This document shows, piece by piece, positions 36,151-45,089 of a DNA stretch of 64,000 nt. The translations under genes were made by a program, and so were the position numbers. Source of the stretch: Prosthecobacter debontii (GTDB taxonomy: Bacteria; Verrucomicrobiota; Verrucomicrobiia; Verrucomicrobiales; Akkermansiaceae). Numbering within the stretch: the first letter of the stretch is position 1; each line of letters opens with the position of its first letter. The stretch spans positions 62,001 through 126,000 of the forward strand of contig CAMBPB010000001.1 in assembly GCA_945869465.1 (NCBI GenBank). Reading direction: 5' to 3'. A model generated the notes under the pieces. That model saw only the letters and a list, made by a program, of their open reading frames with translations, was not told the origin of the DNA and searched no databases.

Positions 36151-37437
36151 CTAACCGAGGTTGGAGATCGTCTGGAAGATCGCGGTGATCATCAAATAGG
36201 CCATGGCGCCGATCAGGCCGGCCATGACGATCAGAACGGAAGGCATGATCAGCGCCATGATGCGCTGCAGGTCCTTGTCGAGCTCCTTGTCGTAGCGCTC
36301 GGCGGCGCGGCGCAGCGATTGGTCGATCTTGCCGGTTTGTTCGCCGACGGAAATCATGTCAATGAGCAGGGGTGGAAACGCGCCGTTGCGGATCAGCGCC
36401 TTGGAAAAGGAGCGACCGTCGCCCACCTGATCGATGACCTTGTTGAGTTCCGCCCGCAGCGAGCGGTTCTGGGTGGCATCGCGGGAAAGCTCAAGCGCGC
36501 GGAGTAGGGGCAGGCCGTTGCCGACCAAGTTGGCCATGGTTTCGAGGAACTGGACGTAGAACCGGCTGGTAATGACGCGGCCAATGAGCGGCAGTTTGAG
36601 TTTCATCCGGTCCCACGTGGGCTGGTTCGCAGCGTTGTCTTTCCATGCTTTAAAGAAAACGAACGAGGCGATCAGCGTGAGGACAATGACGATCCACCAC
36701 TTGCTCAGGAAATCCGAAACGGCGATGAGGATCGCCGCGCCGAGCGGGATCTTGCCGCCGGGCGTGCTTTCGATGAGCTGGGTGAGCTGGGGGATCAGGG
36801 TGGTGACGAAAACAATCGACACGACGATGCCGGCGAGCACCAGGAATGCCGGATAGATCATCGCCAGAATGAGGCGGCTTTGCAGCTCGGCGAGTGTCTT
36901 GAGATAGTGCGCCTGGCGTTTGAGAATGGTGTCGAGCGCGCCGGATGCCTCGCCCGCCGCCGCCAGCGAACAATATAGCGAGCCGAAACTCGGGCTCACT
37001 TTTTTCAAGGCCACGGAAAAATTGACACCGTCGCGCACAATCTGGCGGATTTTGAAGGAAACCGCCTTGAGGTTACCGAGCTCCTGACGGTTTTCCATCG
37101 ATTTGAGCGCTGGCTCAAGCTGCAACCCGGCGCTGAGCATGTCAGATAGCTCCTCGGTGAATAACACGACCTCCTGGCGTTTCAGCTTGATCGGGCCCTC
37201 GGGGATCGGTGCCTCCTTGGCATTCGCCTTGGCCACCGCACGCGGGGATTCTTCGGATTTCGCCTTGGCCGCCGACTTTTTAGCGGCTTGCACGGCGGGC
37301 GCGGTCTCCCTCAGATTGACCGGTTGCAGGCCTTTGCGATCCAACATCCGCAAGGCTTCGGGTCGGTCGGTCGCGTCGATTTCCCCGGTGCTGACGGAAC
37401 CGTTTGAGGCGAGGGCTTTGTAGGCGAACAGAGGCAT
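36151..37437 (-). CDS. gspF: type II secretion/type IV pilus inner-membrane platform protein (GspF/PilC)
   Basis: 428 residues with two T2SSF domains. The N-terminal MPLFAYKALASNGSVSTGEI is the classical GspF start; an Ala/Lys-rich linker (about 50-90) precedes VVLFTEELSDMLSAGLQLEP. Three membrane segments are visible (MIYPAFLVLAGIVVSIVFVT; WWIVIVLTLIASFVFF; LIMPSVLIVMAGLIGAMAYL). The second domain holds TMANLVGNGLPLLRALELS and MISVGEQTGKIDQSLRRAAE. It sits directly after gspE, the usual motor-platform pair. No pseudopilin or secretin gene is in the window. Confidence 0.93.
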   Translation of the reverse strand: MPLFAYKALASNGSVSTGEIDATDRPEALRMLDRKGLQPVNLRETAPAVQAAKKSAAKAKSEESPRAVAKANAKEAPIPEGPIKLKRQEVVLFTEELSDMLSAGLQLEPALKSMENRQELGNLKAVSFKIRQIVRDGVNFSVALKKVSPSFGSLYCSLAAAGEASGALDTILKRQAHYLKTLAELQSRLILAMIYPAFLVLAGIVVSIVFVTTLIPQLTQLIESTPGGKIPLGAAILIAVSDFLSKWWIVIVLTLIASFVFFKAWKDNAANQPTWDRMKLKLPLIGRVITSRFYVQFLETMANLVGNGLPLLRALELSRDATQNRSLRAELNKVIDQVGDGRSFSKALIRNGAFPPLLIDMISVGEQTGKIDQSLRRAAERYDKELDKDLQRIMALIMPSVLIVMAGLIGAMAYLMITAIFQTISNLG

Positions 37438-37465
37438 CTTGAATTTGAAATTTCAGATTTGAGGG

Positions 37466-39184
37466 TCATTCGCCGCCGCCGATATCGGACGAGGTGACGG
37501 AAATGACTTCCTCAATGGTGGTTTCCCCTTTCATCACCTTATACCAGCCGTATTCCCGCATCGGGATGTAGCCGTCGCGGATGGCTTGGACGCGGAGTTC
37601 CGCGGCTTGGGCGCGGTGGGCGACGAGTTCCTGCATCGGCTGGGTCAACAGGATGACTTCGTAAATCGCGAGCCGGCCGGAGAAACCGGTCATCCGGCAC
37701 CGGTCGCAACCTTTCGGGAGATAGACCTGGCCGGGGATGTGCAGCGGGATGCCTAGATCGCGACGGTCCTGCTCGGTGACCTCCCGCGGAACCCTGCAAT
37801 GCGGGCAAAGCCGGCGGACTAGGCGCTGGGCAAGAAACGCACGGACCGCGGCGGAAACGAGGAATGGCTCCACGCCCATGTCCACCAATCGGCTGATGCC
37901 GCCCATGGCGTCGTTGGTGTGGAGAGTCGAGAACACCAAGTGCCCCGTGAGAGACGCGCGGATGGCGATTTCCGCAGTCTCGAGGTCGCGAATTTCCCCG
38001 ATCATGACGATGTTCGGGTCCGCCCGCAGAATCGAACGCAGGGCGGTGGCGAAGGTCAGCCCGATCTCGTTTTTCACGGCGATCTGCATCACCCCGGTGA
38101 GTTTGTTTTCCACCGGGTCCTCGACCGTGACAATGCGGCGCTCCGGGTGATTCACCTCGCTAAGGAAGGAATACAGGCTGGTGGACTTCCCCGAACCGGT
38201 GGGGCCGGTGATGAGGATGATGCCGTTGGGCAGGTGCAGCAAGGCTTCGATTTTTTTCAGCACGAATGGCTCCATCGCCAGTTTCGCGATGTTGAATTTC
38301 TCCTGGTTGAGCAGACGCAGGGATACGCTTTCCCCCTCCACTGTCGGCACGGTGGCGACCCGGACGTCGATGGTGGCGCCTTCGAACTGGAGGTTGATGC
38401 GGCCGTCCTGCGGCACCCGGCGCTCGGCGATGTCGAGGCGCGCCATGATTTTCAAACGGGCGATCACCGAGCTTTGCAGCGCCTTGATGTTTTCCGGCAC
38501 CGCGATTTCGATCAGCCGCCCGTCAATCCGGTAACGGATGCGCAGGTTGGTGCTGAGCGGCTCGACGTGAATGTCGGTCGCGCGCTGGTCGAGCGCCTCG
38601 CGGATGATCTGGTTGACGAATTTGACGACGGAAGCCTCCTCGTCGTCGTCCTGGTCGATGACGTTGGCTTCGTCCTCGCCGGCTTCGAGATGGTCGTAAT
38701 CGAAATCGCGGCCTTCGAGGATTTGTTCGAAGGTATCCGCACCGACCCCGTAGAGGCGGCGGAGCGACTCGTGCAGGCGCTTGCGGGACGTCATGCACCA
38801 ATCGATCGGAAGCGCGAGTTCCTGCGCGGCGGCTTGGCGCGCCACGAGATTGAAGGGATCGAAGGTGGCCAGTTTCAAGCGCTTCTTATCGCCGTCGCCA
38901 TGGGTGATGGCCACCGGCAGCAACCGATGGCGCAGCGCGATTCTCGGACCGCATGCTTCACGCAATGGCAACGGGACTTCGGCGACGGGAATGGTTTCCA
39001 GCCATTCCATGCCGAGGTCATGCGCCAATTCGCGCATGTAGCGTTCTTCATCGACCACGCCAGCATCCAGCACATCATCGATGGGCGAGCGCTGGCGCTG
39101 GGCCGCGGATTGCAGCACCTCGGTGAGTGCGCGGATATCCTCGCATCCGGTGCGGCGGGCGGGTTCAATCAAAAGCTGGGTCAT
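37466..39184 (-). CDS. gspE: GspE/PilB-type secretion ATPase
   Basis: 572 residues. N-terminal T2SSE_N domain (to ~150), an acidic DQDDDEE linker, then the hexameric ATPase core: DIHVEPLSTNLRIRYRIDGR, Walker A GPTGSGKST (about 327-335), Asp box VTVEDPVENKL, Walker B VMIGEIRDLETAEIAIRAS and His box GHLVFSTLHTNDA. The zinc-binding tetracysteine (CPHC...CDRC) lies near residue 465. It powers assembly of a pseudopilus or pilus. Whether it serves secretion or twitching cannot be told without the rest of the system. Confidence 0.94.
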   Translation of the reverse strand: MTQLLIEPARRTGCEDIRALTEVLQSAAQRQRSPIDDVLDAGVVDEERYMRELAHDLGMEWLETIPVAEVPLPLREACGPRIALRHRLLPVAITHGDGDKKRLKLATFDPFNLVARQAAAQELALPIDWCMTSRKRLHESLRRLYGVGADTFEQILEGRDFDYDHLEAGEDEANVIDQDDDEEASVVKFVNQIIREALDQRATDIHVEPLSTNLRIRYRIDGRLIEIAVPENIKALQSSVIARLKIMARLDIAERRVPQDGRINLQFEGATIDVRVATVPTVEGESVSLRLLNQEKFNIAKLAMEPFVLKKIEALLHLPNGIILITGPTGSGKSTSLYSFLSEVNHPERRIVTVEDPVENKLTGVMQIAVKNEIGLTFATALRSILRADPNIVMIGEIRDLETAEIAIRASLTGHLVFSTLHTNDAMGGISRLVDMGVEPFLVSAAVRAFLAQRLVRRLCPHCRVPREVTEQDRRDLGIPLHIPGQVYLPKGCDRCRMTGFSGRLAIYEVILLTQPMQELVAHRAQAAELRVQAIRDGYIPMREYGWYKVMKGETTIEEVISVTSSDIGGGE

Positions 39185-39365
39185 GGGTGGCGGACGTGTT
39201 GTCGCTTAAAACCTCCCGCGGCGCAATCTGTCTCTTGAAAATGCCCGAATCCCCCGATCCCCGGCGAGAATTCCGCCACCCAATGGGCCACCCTCACGAT
39301 CCCCTTTCCCGCCGCTGCCCGTCTTTGATCTTTCCGCCTTCCGCTTTCGAACTTACGCTTTCCCC

Positions 39366-39635
39366 ATGCCCGCCGCGCCTGAAGCAGACCCCCGGTTCAA
39401 CGAGTTCATCATCCTTCAAGCCCAGAACGCCGGCTTGTTCCTCGGCCAGATTCCCCACCCCCACAGCGGCGAAAAAACCGTCAACCTCCGGGCCGCCCGT
39501 TCGGTGATCGATTCCCTGGAAATGCTGGCTTCCAAAACCCGGGGAAATCTCACAGCGTCCGAGTCGAAACTGCTCGCCACCGCCCTCCAAAATCTCCAAC
39601 CGCTCTTCCAATCCGCGATCCATGCGCAAGAGTGA
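39366..39635 (+). CDS. DUF1844 family protein
   Basis: 89 residues, containing the family core FNEFIILQAQNAGLFLGQIP then GEKTVNLRAARSVIDSLEML and an SESKLLATALQNLQ helix. DUF1844 proteins are small, helical and of unknown function, and are commonly linked to envelope genes in Verrucomicrobia and Acidobacteria. It is first in a plus-strand run ending with lptB and beyond, 48 bases before kdsA. CCCC stands directly before the ATG. The 181-base divergent spacer to gspE (39185-39365) presumably holds both promoters. Confidence 0.88.
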   Translation: MPAAPEADPRFNEFIILQAQNAGLFLGQIPHPHSGEKTVNLRAARSVIDSLEMLASKTRGNLTASESKLLATALQNLQPLFQSAIHAQE

Positions 39636-39683
39636 TGCTTCCGTTTCGAATTTGATCCTTCATATTTCGTGCTTTCCAAACCC

Positions 39684-40502
39684 ATGTCCTTCGATCCCTT
39701 CAACATCGGCAACGTCCCCGTCGGCGGACCCGTCCCGTTTTTCATCCTCGGCCCCTGCGCCTTGGAATCCGAGCCCTTCGCCTGGGAAATGGCCCGCTCC
39801 CTCAAGGAAATCGGCGACCGCACCGGCATCCATTTCATCTTCAAGGCCTCGTTCGACAAAGCCAACCGCACCTCCGTGGATTCCTTCCGCGGCCCCGGCA
39901 TCCGGGAAGGCTGCCGTATCCTCGGTGAAATCTCCAAGGAACTCGAACTGCCCGTCACCACCGACATCCACACCGCCGACCAGGCCGACATCGCCGCCGA
40001 GCACATCGACCTCCTGCAAATCCCGTCCTTCCTCTGCCGCCAAACCGATCTGCTGGAAGCCGCCGCCAAAACCGGCCGCGCCGTGAACGTCAAAAAAGGC
40101 CAGTTCCTCGCCCCGTGGGACACCGTCAACATCGCCGGTAAACTGCGCGCCTTCGGTTGCGAGCGCTTCCTCATCACCGAGCGCGGAACCACCTTCGGCT
40201 ACAACAACCTCGTCGCCGACATGCGCTCGCTCTACTGGATTCGCAAGGAAGGCCTGCCTGTCGTCTTCGACGCCACCCACTCGGTGCAACGCCCGGGCGG
40301 ACTCGGCGGCTCCACCGGCGGCGATGGCGAACTCGCTCCCGTGCTCGCCCGCGCCGCCGTGGCCACCGGCGTGGACGGCCTCTTCATGGAGGTCCATTCC
40401 GATCCCGCCAACGCCCTCTCCGACGGACCGAACCAAATCCCACTCGAATTCATCGAAGACCTGCTGGTCAAACTCATCGCCATCCACCACGCCGCGCACT
40501 GA
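39684..40502 (+). CDS. kdsA: 3-deoxy-8-phosphooctulonate synthase (KDO-8-P synthase)
   Basis: Condenses phosphoenolpyruvate and arabinose-5-phosphate to KDO-8-phosphate for lipopolysaccharide. 272 residues from ATG 39684; a slightly earlier in-frame ATG at 39669 adds five non-conserved residues. Landmarks: FFILGPCALESE, KASFDKANRTS (PEP-binding), SFRGPGIREGC, VTTDIHTADQAD, LLQIPSFLCRQTDLLEAA, VNVKKGQFLAPWD, TERGTTFGYNNLV and FDATHSVQRPGG. All active-site segments are intact, so this is a genuine Gram-negative lipid A/KDO pathway. Confidence 0.97.
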   Translation: MSFDPFNIGNVPVGGPVPFFILGPCALESEPFAWEMARSLKEIGDRTGIHFIFKASFDKANRTSVDSFRGPGIREGCRILGEISKELELPVTTDIHTADQADIAAEHIDLLQIPSFLCRQTDLLEAAAKTGRAVNVKKGQFLAPWDTVNIAGKLRAFGCERFLITERGTTFGYNNLVADMRSLYWIRKEGLPVVFDATHSVQRPGGLGGSTGGDGELAPVLARAAVATGVDGLFMEVHSDPANALSDGPNQIPLEFIEDLLVKLIAIHHAAH

Positions 40503-40521
40503 GTCATTCCAATCGAAACCC

Positions 40522-41784
40522 TTGCGCGCCATCCTTCCAGTCCTGCTGATCCTGACTCCCGCCCTTCCCGCGGCCGAGGACCTGCCCGATGTCTCCCGGA
40601 AAAAACTGTCCGCTATCTCCATGTTGCCCGATGGCAGCCAGCTCCATGGCGTGATGTTGCCACGCTATGACGAAAACCTCCGCCTCATCGGCGTCCTGAA
40701 AGCCGCCTCCATGACGCTCGTGAACGTCAATACGATCGCCGGCGAAACCGTTTCCATCGAGTTCTTCAACCCCGACCGCAGCCCCCGCGGACGGGCGGAC
40801 CTAACCAAAGCCGTGTTCCGCCAGGACAAGGGCCTGCTGGAGGCCCGCGAGCCCGTCACCATCCGGACCGACCGGATCAGCGCCAAAGGCACCGGCCTGA
40901 TCTATGCCTTCGAACAAGGCGAGGGCTATCTAATGGGTCCTGCCACCACCTGGATCCAGACTCCTATCGAGACCAGCATGAACTCCCATCCTTCGCCACT
41001 GCGCGCCGCCGCCCTCCTCGGAATGTCGCTGCTCACGCTGCAGCTAACAGCCGCGCCGCCGCCTGCCGTCAGCCGTGGAGAACTCGCCGCCATCCAAGCC
41101 GCCGCCGCCTCCACCGCGGCCACCGCCAGCATCTCCGCGGCCACCGTGCGGGCCGATCTCGCCACCGCGACCCGCGATGCCGCCGCCGCCTCCACAGCCG
41201 CGCGAAACTTCCTCGTCCAAGCCGACCTGCCGCCCGCGACCCCGGAGCTTCCCGCCGAGGCGAAACCCCTCGACGTGAAACCCGGACCCGATGACACCGT
41301 GGTATCCTGCGATGGCGGCATGTATTTCGACGCCGACGAAGGCGTGTTCGTCTATCTCAAAAACGTGCGCGTCACCGATCCCCGCTTCGGCCTCTCCGGA
41401 GCCAACGAACTGAAGATTTTCCTCGGCAAAAAACCCGCCAAGGCCCCTGCCCAGCCCGCCAAAGAAGCCAAGGACGGCAAACCCGGCCTCGGCCTCGGCG
41501 CTAAGTTCGGCGATCTCGAGCGCATCGTCGCCAGCGGCGCCGTGCGCATCGTCCAGAAGGAAACCGAAGCCGGCAAGGACCCCGTCGAAGCCAGTGGCGC
41601 GATCTTCACCTACCACGCCAAAACCGGCGAGATCATCCTCAGCGGCGGCTACCCATGGGTCAAACAAGGCACCACCTTCATGCGCGCCAAGGAACCCAAC
41701 CTCAACCTCCGCATCCTCAAAACCGGCAGCTTCGTCACCGAAGGCAACTGGGAAATGGGCGGCACCATCGAAAAAAACCGCTAG
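40522..41784 (+). CDS. LptC-like/LptA-like fusion for LPS transport
   Basis: 420 residues from a proposed TTG start at 40522, chosen because it yields a signal peptide (LRAILPVLLILTPALPAA) 19 bases after kdsA; no ATG fits. Residues ~25-150 form an LptC-like beta-jellyroll (LHGVMLPRYDENLRLIGVLK; RADLTKAVFRQDKGLLEARE). At residue 153 an in-frame MNSHPSPLRAAALLGMSLLT looks like a second signal peptide, followed by an Ala-rich helix and an OstA/LptA-like domain (SCDGGMYFDADEGVFVYLKN; ASGAIFTYHAKTGEIILSGG). No stop separates the halves. Position between kdsA and lptB supports an LPS-transport role. Confidence 0.72.
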   Translation: MRAILPVLLILTPALPAAEDLPDVSRKKLSAISMLPDGSQLHGVMLPRYDENLRLIGVLKAASMTLVNVNTIAGETVSIEFFNPDRSPRGRADLTKAVFRQDKGLLEAREPVTIRTDRISAKGTGLIYAFEQGEGYLMGPATTWIQTPIETSMNSHPSPLRAAALLGMSLLTLQLTAAPPPAVSRGELAAIQAAAASTAATASISAATVRADLATATRDAAAASTAARNFLVQADLPPATPELPAEAKPLDVKPGPDDTVVSCDGGMYFDADEGVFVYLKNVRVTDPRFGLSGANELKIFLGKKPAKAPAQPAKEAKDGKPGLGLGAKFGDLERIVASGAVRIVQKETEAGKDPVEASGAIFTYHAKTGEIILSGGYPWVKQGTTFMRAKEPNLNLRILKTGSFVTEGNWEMGGTIEKNR

Positions 41785-41792
41785 ATCCCCCG

Positions 41793-42557
41793 ATGCACCA
41801 CCCCGGCTCCACCGTCTGCCATCCCGAAACCGCCGTCCTCTTCGCCAACGGCCTCCGCAAAACCTATGGCGGACGCGCCGTCGTCGATGGCGTCTCAATG
41901 ACCGTGCAGCCCAGGGAAATCGTCGGATTGTTAGGACCTAACGGCGCGGGTAAGACCACCTCCTTCTACATGATCGCCGGACTCATCCCCGCCGATGCCG
42001 GCTCGGTGTGTTTCAATGGCCATGACATCTCCAGGATGCCGATGCACCGCCGCGCCCGCCTCGGCCTCGGCTACCTGCCGCAGGAGGAATCCGTGTTCCG
42101 CAAACTCTCGGTGCTCGACAACCTGCTGGCCATCCTGGAAACCCGGCCCAACCTCAGCCGCGCCGAGCGTCATGATCGCGCCCATGACCTGCTCGCGCGC
42201 TTCGGCATCACTAAGCTCGCCAAGTCGCTCGCCATCACTCTATCAGGCGGCGAGAAACGCCGGCTCGCCATCGCCCGCTCGCTCTGCTCGGACCCCACCC
42301 TGCTGATGCTCGACGAACCCTTCGCCGGCATCGATCCCATCGCCGTCGAGGACATCCAGCGCATCGTCCGCGAATTGCGCGACCGCGACGGCCTCGCCAT
42401 CCTCATCACCGACCACTCGGTCCGCGAAACGCTCACCATCACCGACCGTGCCTTCCTCATCCACGACGGCCGCGTGATCCTCGAAGGCGCGTCCGACGAG
42501 CTCGTCAACGACCCCATCGCCCGCAAACACTACTTGGGCGACGATTTCCGGATGTGA
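41793..42557 (+). CDS. lptB: LPS export ABC transporter ATP-binding protein
   Basis: 254 residues. Cytoplasmic ATPase of the LptBFG complex that drives lipopolysaccharide to the outer membrane. Walker A GPNGAGKTT at about 48-56, then SFYMIAGLIPADAGSV and the LptB-specific LGYLPQEESVFRKLSV; signature TLSGGEKRRLAIARSL, Walker B LLMLDEPFAGIDPIAV, and the H-loop ITDHSVRETL. The start follows the LptC/A stop by 8 bases with a C-run in between. Alignment across the whole protein is typical of lptB. Confidence 0.95.
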   Translation: MHHPGSTVCHPETAVLFANGLRKTYGGRAVVDGVSMTVQPREIVGLLGPNGAGKTTSFYMIAGLIPADAGSVCFNGHDISRMPMHRRARLGLGYLPQEESVFRKLSVLDNLLAILETRPNLSRAERHDRAHDLLARFGITKLAKSLAITLSGGEKRRLAIARSLCSDPTLLMLDEPFAGIDPIAVEDIQRIVRELRDRDGLAILITDHSVRETLTITDRAFLIHDGRVILEGASDELVNDPIARKHYLGDDFRM

Positions 42558-42578
42558 ACCGGAGCGCCGCCAGGTGGC

Positions 42579-42596
42579 GCGGGCATCCCTGCCCGC
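42579..42596. repeat. REP-like palindrome after lptB
   Basis: GCGGGCA-TCCC-TGCCCGC, a perfect 7-bp stem with a 4-base loop, 22 bases after the lptB stop. Same design as the palindrome at 63603-63621, so it may belong to a REP family spread by RAYT transposases, or act as a transcript-end hairpin. It lies in the 173-base spacer 42558-42730, which holds no gene I can support. Confidence 0.5.
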
Positions 42597-42730
42597 AGCC
42601 TTCTGGAATTACGGCTCATGGTGATTCCTCAGCGCGCCGCTTTCACCTCCCTTCGGCCTGCTGCCCGGGCGCGCGCGCGACCTCGCCCGTTTTTCCTTTT
42701 GGAATCCGCAACTTCTGTTTCACTCCGCCC

Positions 42731-43225
42731 ATGCCGCCACGCCTTGCCGCACTCCTGACGATGCTGGTGTTCGCTTTCACTCCTGCAGCTTTGGCCAGTG
42801 GCAAGGCGGAAAACAAGGCGTCGCTTTCGCTCCACGTGCAGGCGGAGGCTACCGACAACCCGAAAATGATTTTCGCGCAGTTGGCCAACGGCAAAACCCA
42901 ATATTTCCGCCGCATGCCGGAATTCACCACCAAGGATGTCGCATCCTTCAGCCCCTTCCCCTCCGACGCCGGCGGGGATGATTACGGCATCGTCTTCAAA
43001 CTCAAGGACACCGCCGCCAAACGACTTGCCGCCATCAGCAACATCAATCAGGGACGCTGGATGATCGCCCAAGTCAATGGCCGCGTGGTCGATGGCGTCC
43101 TCATCGACAAACAAATCGACGACGGCTTGGTCGTGGTCTGGAAAGGTGTCGCGCTCGCCGACGTCAATGTGTTCGATGCGGCACTGCCGCGCATCGGACA
43201 GGAAGGAAAAAAGAAGAACAAATAG
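42731..43225 (+). CDS. secreted protein resembling the SecD periplasmic head domain
   Basis: 164 residues with a signal peptide (MPPRLAALLTMLVFAFTPAA, cut near ALASG). The mature part reads GIVFKLKDTAAKRLAAISNI, then GRWMIAQVNGRVVDGVLIDK and QIDDGLVVVWKGV. This order (function strand, T-AA-R helix, xIAxVxDGxVxxxPxI strand) resembles the SecDF P1 head fold. The similarity is short and I would not assign a secretion role. It ends in a Lys-rich tail (GQEGKKKNK). The M23 peptidase starts 10 bases later, so they are likely co-transcribed. Function unknown. Confidence 0.65.
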   Translation: MPPRLAALLTMLVFAFTPAALASGKAENKASLSLHVQAEATDNPKMIFAQLANGKTQYFRRMPEFTTKDVASFSPFPSDAGGDDYGIVFKLKDTAAKRLAAISNINQGRWMIAQVNGRVVDGVLIDKQIDDGLVVVWKGVALADVNVFDAALPRIGQEGKKKNK

Positions 43226-43234
43226 CCCCGCCGC

Positions 43235-44299
43235 ATGCTCCGCCATTTGATCCTCGCCCTGGCCCTGGCCGCCGCCCTGCCAGCCGCCACCGACCTCCGC
43301 CTGCCGACCGAAAACCATCACCTCTTCACCGGGGAACCGGAGCGCTTCTACATGTATGTGGACCGGACCTTCGAGGGACAAACGAGCAAACCGTGGGAAG
43401 GCGGCTCCTTCGGCCTCGTCCGCAACGCCCTCCGCATCGACGACCAAGTCCTGCTTACCAAGTTTCACGAGGGCATCGACATCGCCCCGGTCAACCGCGA
43501 CCGCGCCGGCAATCCGCTCGATCTCGTCTCCAGCATCGCCGATGGCCGCGTGGTCCATATCAGCCCACTCGCCGGACGCAGCAACTATGGCAAATATGTG
43601 GTGGTCGAACACCCGTGGGACAACTCGTTGATCTATTCGCTATATGCCCACCTGGCGGAAATCACCTGCAAGCCCGGCGATCCGGTGAAAAGCGGCTCGG
43701 TGCTTGGACGCATGGGTTACACTGGAGCGGGCATCGACCGTACGCGCGCCCACGTCCACCTCGAACTCACCATGATGATGAGCCAGCGCTACGACGAGTG
43801 GCACAAGGGCACTGCGGGCGGCATGAACTATCAGGGACTGTTCAACGGCATGAATCTAACCGGGGCCGATGTCGCAAGGTTTTTCATCGATCACAAGGCA
43901 AACCCGCAACTCCGCTTCAGCGAGTTCGTCACCTCCACTCCGGTCTATTTCAAGGTCACCGTGCCATCCAAGGGCACGCCGGAATTCGTCACCCGCCACC
44001 CGTGGATCCGCCGCGGCGATGCGGAGGGCGCCGTTTCATGGGAAGTGAGCTTCAGCGCCACCGGCCTGCCCGTCGCCTTCGCTCCCAGCCAACGCCAGGT
44101 CGAAGCGCCCGTGGTCACCGCAATCCGCCCCTCCACCATTCCCCACCGCTACCTCACCCGCAACCTCATCACCGGTCAGGAAGACCAGGCGTCTCTAACA
44201 TCCTCTGGCAAGCAACTCGTCGCCCTGCTCACCGATGACTTCCCGGCCGCCAAACAACAGGCGATGGACACCCCTAAAACACCAGCGCCCAAAGGCTGA
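43235..44299 (+). CDS. M23-family metallopeptidase-like envelope protein
   Basis: 354 residues with a signal peptide (LILALALAAALPAATD). The LytM/M23 core is complete: FHEGIDIAPV gives His78 and Asp82 as zinc ligands, GKYVVVEHP and YAHLAEI lie in the middle, and RAHVHLEL provides the second HxH (about 173/175). A ~150-residue C-terminal beta-rich extension follows (HPWIRRGDAEGAVSWEVSFS). Probably a peptidoglycan endopeptidase or an adaptor in the periplasm. It lies in the same run as the LPS transport genes. Confidence 0.88.
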   Translation: MLRHLILALALAAALPAATDLRLPTENHHLFTGEPERFYMYVDRTFEGQTSKPWEGGSFGLVRNALRIDDQVLLTKFHEGIDIAPVNRDRAGNPLDLVSSIADGRVVHISPLAGRSNYGKYVVVEHPWDNSLIYSLYAHLAEITCKPGDPVKSGSVLGRMGYTGAGIDRTRAHVHLELTMMMSQRYDEWHKGTAGGMNYQGLFNGMNLTGADVARFFIDHKANPQLRFSEFVTSTPVYFKVTVPSKGTPEFVTRHPWIRRGDAEGAVSWEVSFSATGLPVAFAPSQRQVEAPVVTAIRPSTIPHRYLTRNLITGQEDQASLTSSGKQLVALLTDDFPAAKQQAMDTPKTPAPKG

Positions 44300-44346
44300 T
44301 CCAACCGATCCCGAAGCCATCCCCGCTTCCCAGCATTCACCCTAAC

Positions 44347-44811
44347 ATGTTCGACTCCATTCTCGACAAACTCGCCGCCCTCGGCCTATCGCTTCCCGCC
44401 GTGCCCGCGCCCGTGGCCGCTTATGTGAACTGCGTGCGCAGCGGCAACCTGCTCTTTCTCTCCGGCGGACTGCCCATCGATGGCGACAAGAAAATCCTCG
44501 GCAAGGTCCCCACCGATGTCTCCATCGATGAAGCCAAGGAAGGCGCCCGCATGATCGTGCTCAACCGCCTCGCCGTGATCCGCGACACCATCGGCTCGCT
44601 CGACAAGGTGAAACAAATCGTCGCGCTCACCGGCTTCGTCAATTCCGAGCCCGACTTCCACGGCCACCCGCAAGTCGTCAACGGCGCGTCCGAACTGCTG
44701 GTTGAACTCTTCGGTGACAAAGGCAAACACTCCCGCACCGCGCTCGGTGCCGCCGCCCTGCCGCTCAATGTCGCCGTCGAGATCAACATGATCGTCGAAG
44801 TGGCGGAGTGA
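44347..44811 (+). CDS. RidA family protein (YjgF/Atu1372-like)
   Basis: 154 residues, the longer Atu1372-like RidA subgroup. AAYVNCVRSGNLLFLSGGLP, EAKEGARMIVLNRLAVIRDT, VKQIVALTGFVNSEPDFHGH and SRTALGAAALPLNVAVEINM are the family blocks; the late Arg binds substrate carboxylate in true RidA deaminases and is present here (HSRTALG). May deaminate enamine/imine by-products or act as a paralogue of unknown substrate. The 278 bases after it (44812-45089) contain no gene I trust. Confidence 0.88.
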   Translation: MFDSILDKLAALGLSLPAVPAPVAAYVNCVRSGNLLFLSGGLPIDGDKKILGKVPTDVSIDEAKEGARMIVLNRLAVIRDTIGSLDKVKQIVALTGFVNSEPDFHGHPQVVNGASELLVELFGDKGKHSRTALGAAALPLNVAVEINMIVEVAE

Positions 44812-45089
44812 ACGGCTCACAATCTTCCATCCAATCCAACGCAACGCTTATCCGCCTGAGAGTCCGGCGGGATTCCGTGGAAAGCCAGCTCATGAGACGA
44901 GCTATCGCCATTCTCGCCGCCCTGGCGTTCATCGCCTTCTTCAACACCATCGTCATCATTGCGGACCGCGGTGAAGGCGAGCAGACAGTTGTTAGCCGCC
45001 AAACTCCACGCACGATTCTTGCGCTGAGCTTGACCGTGGAATCTGAACCGCAAACCACCCAGAGACAGATGCCATTCCGGGATCCAGGC

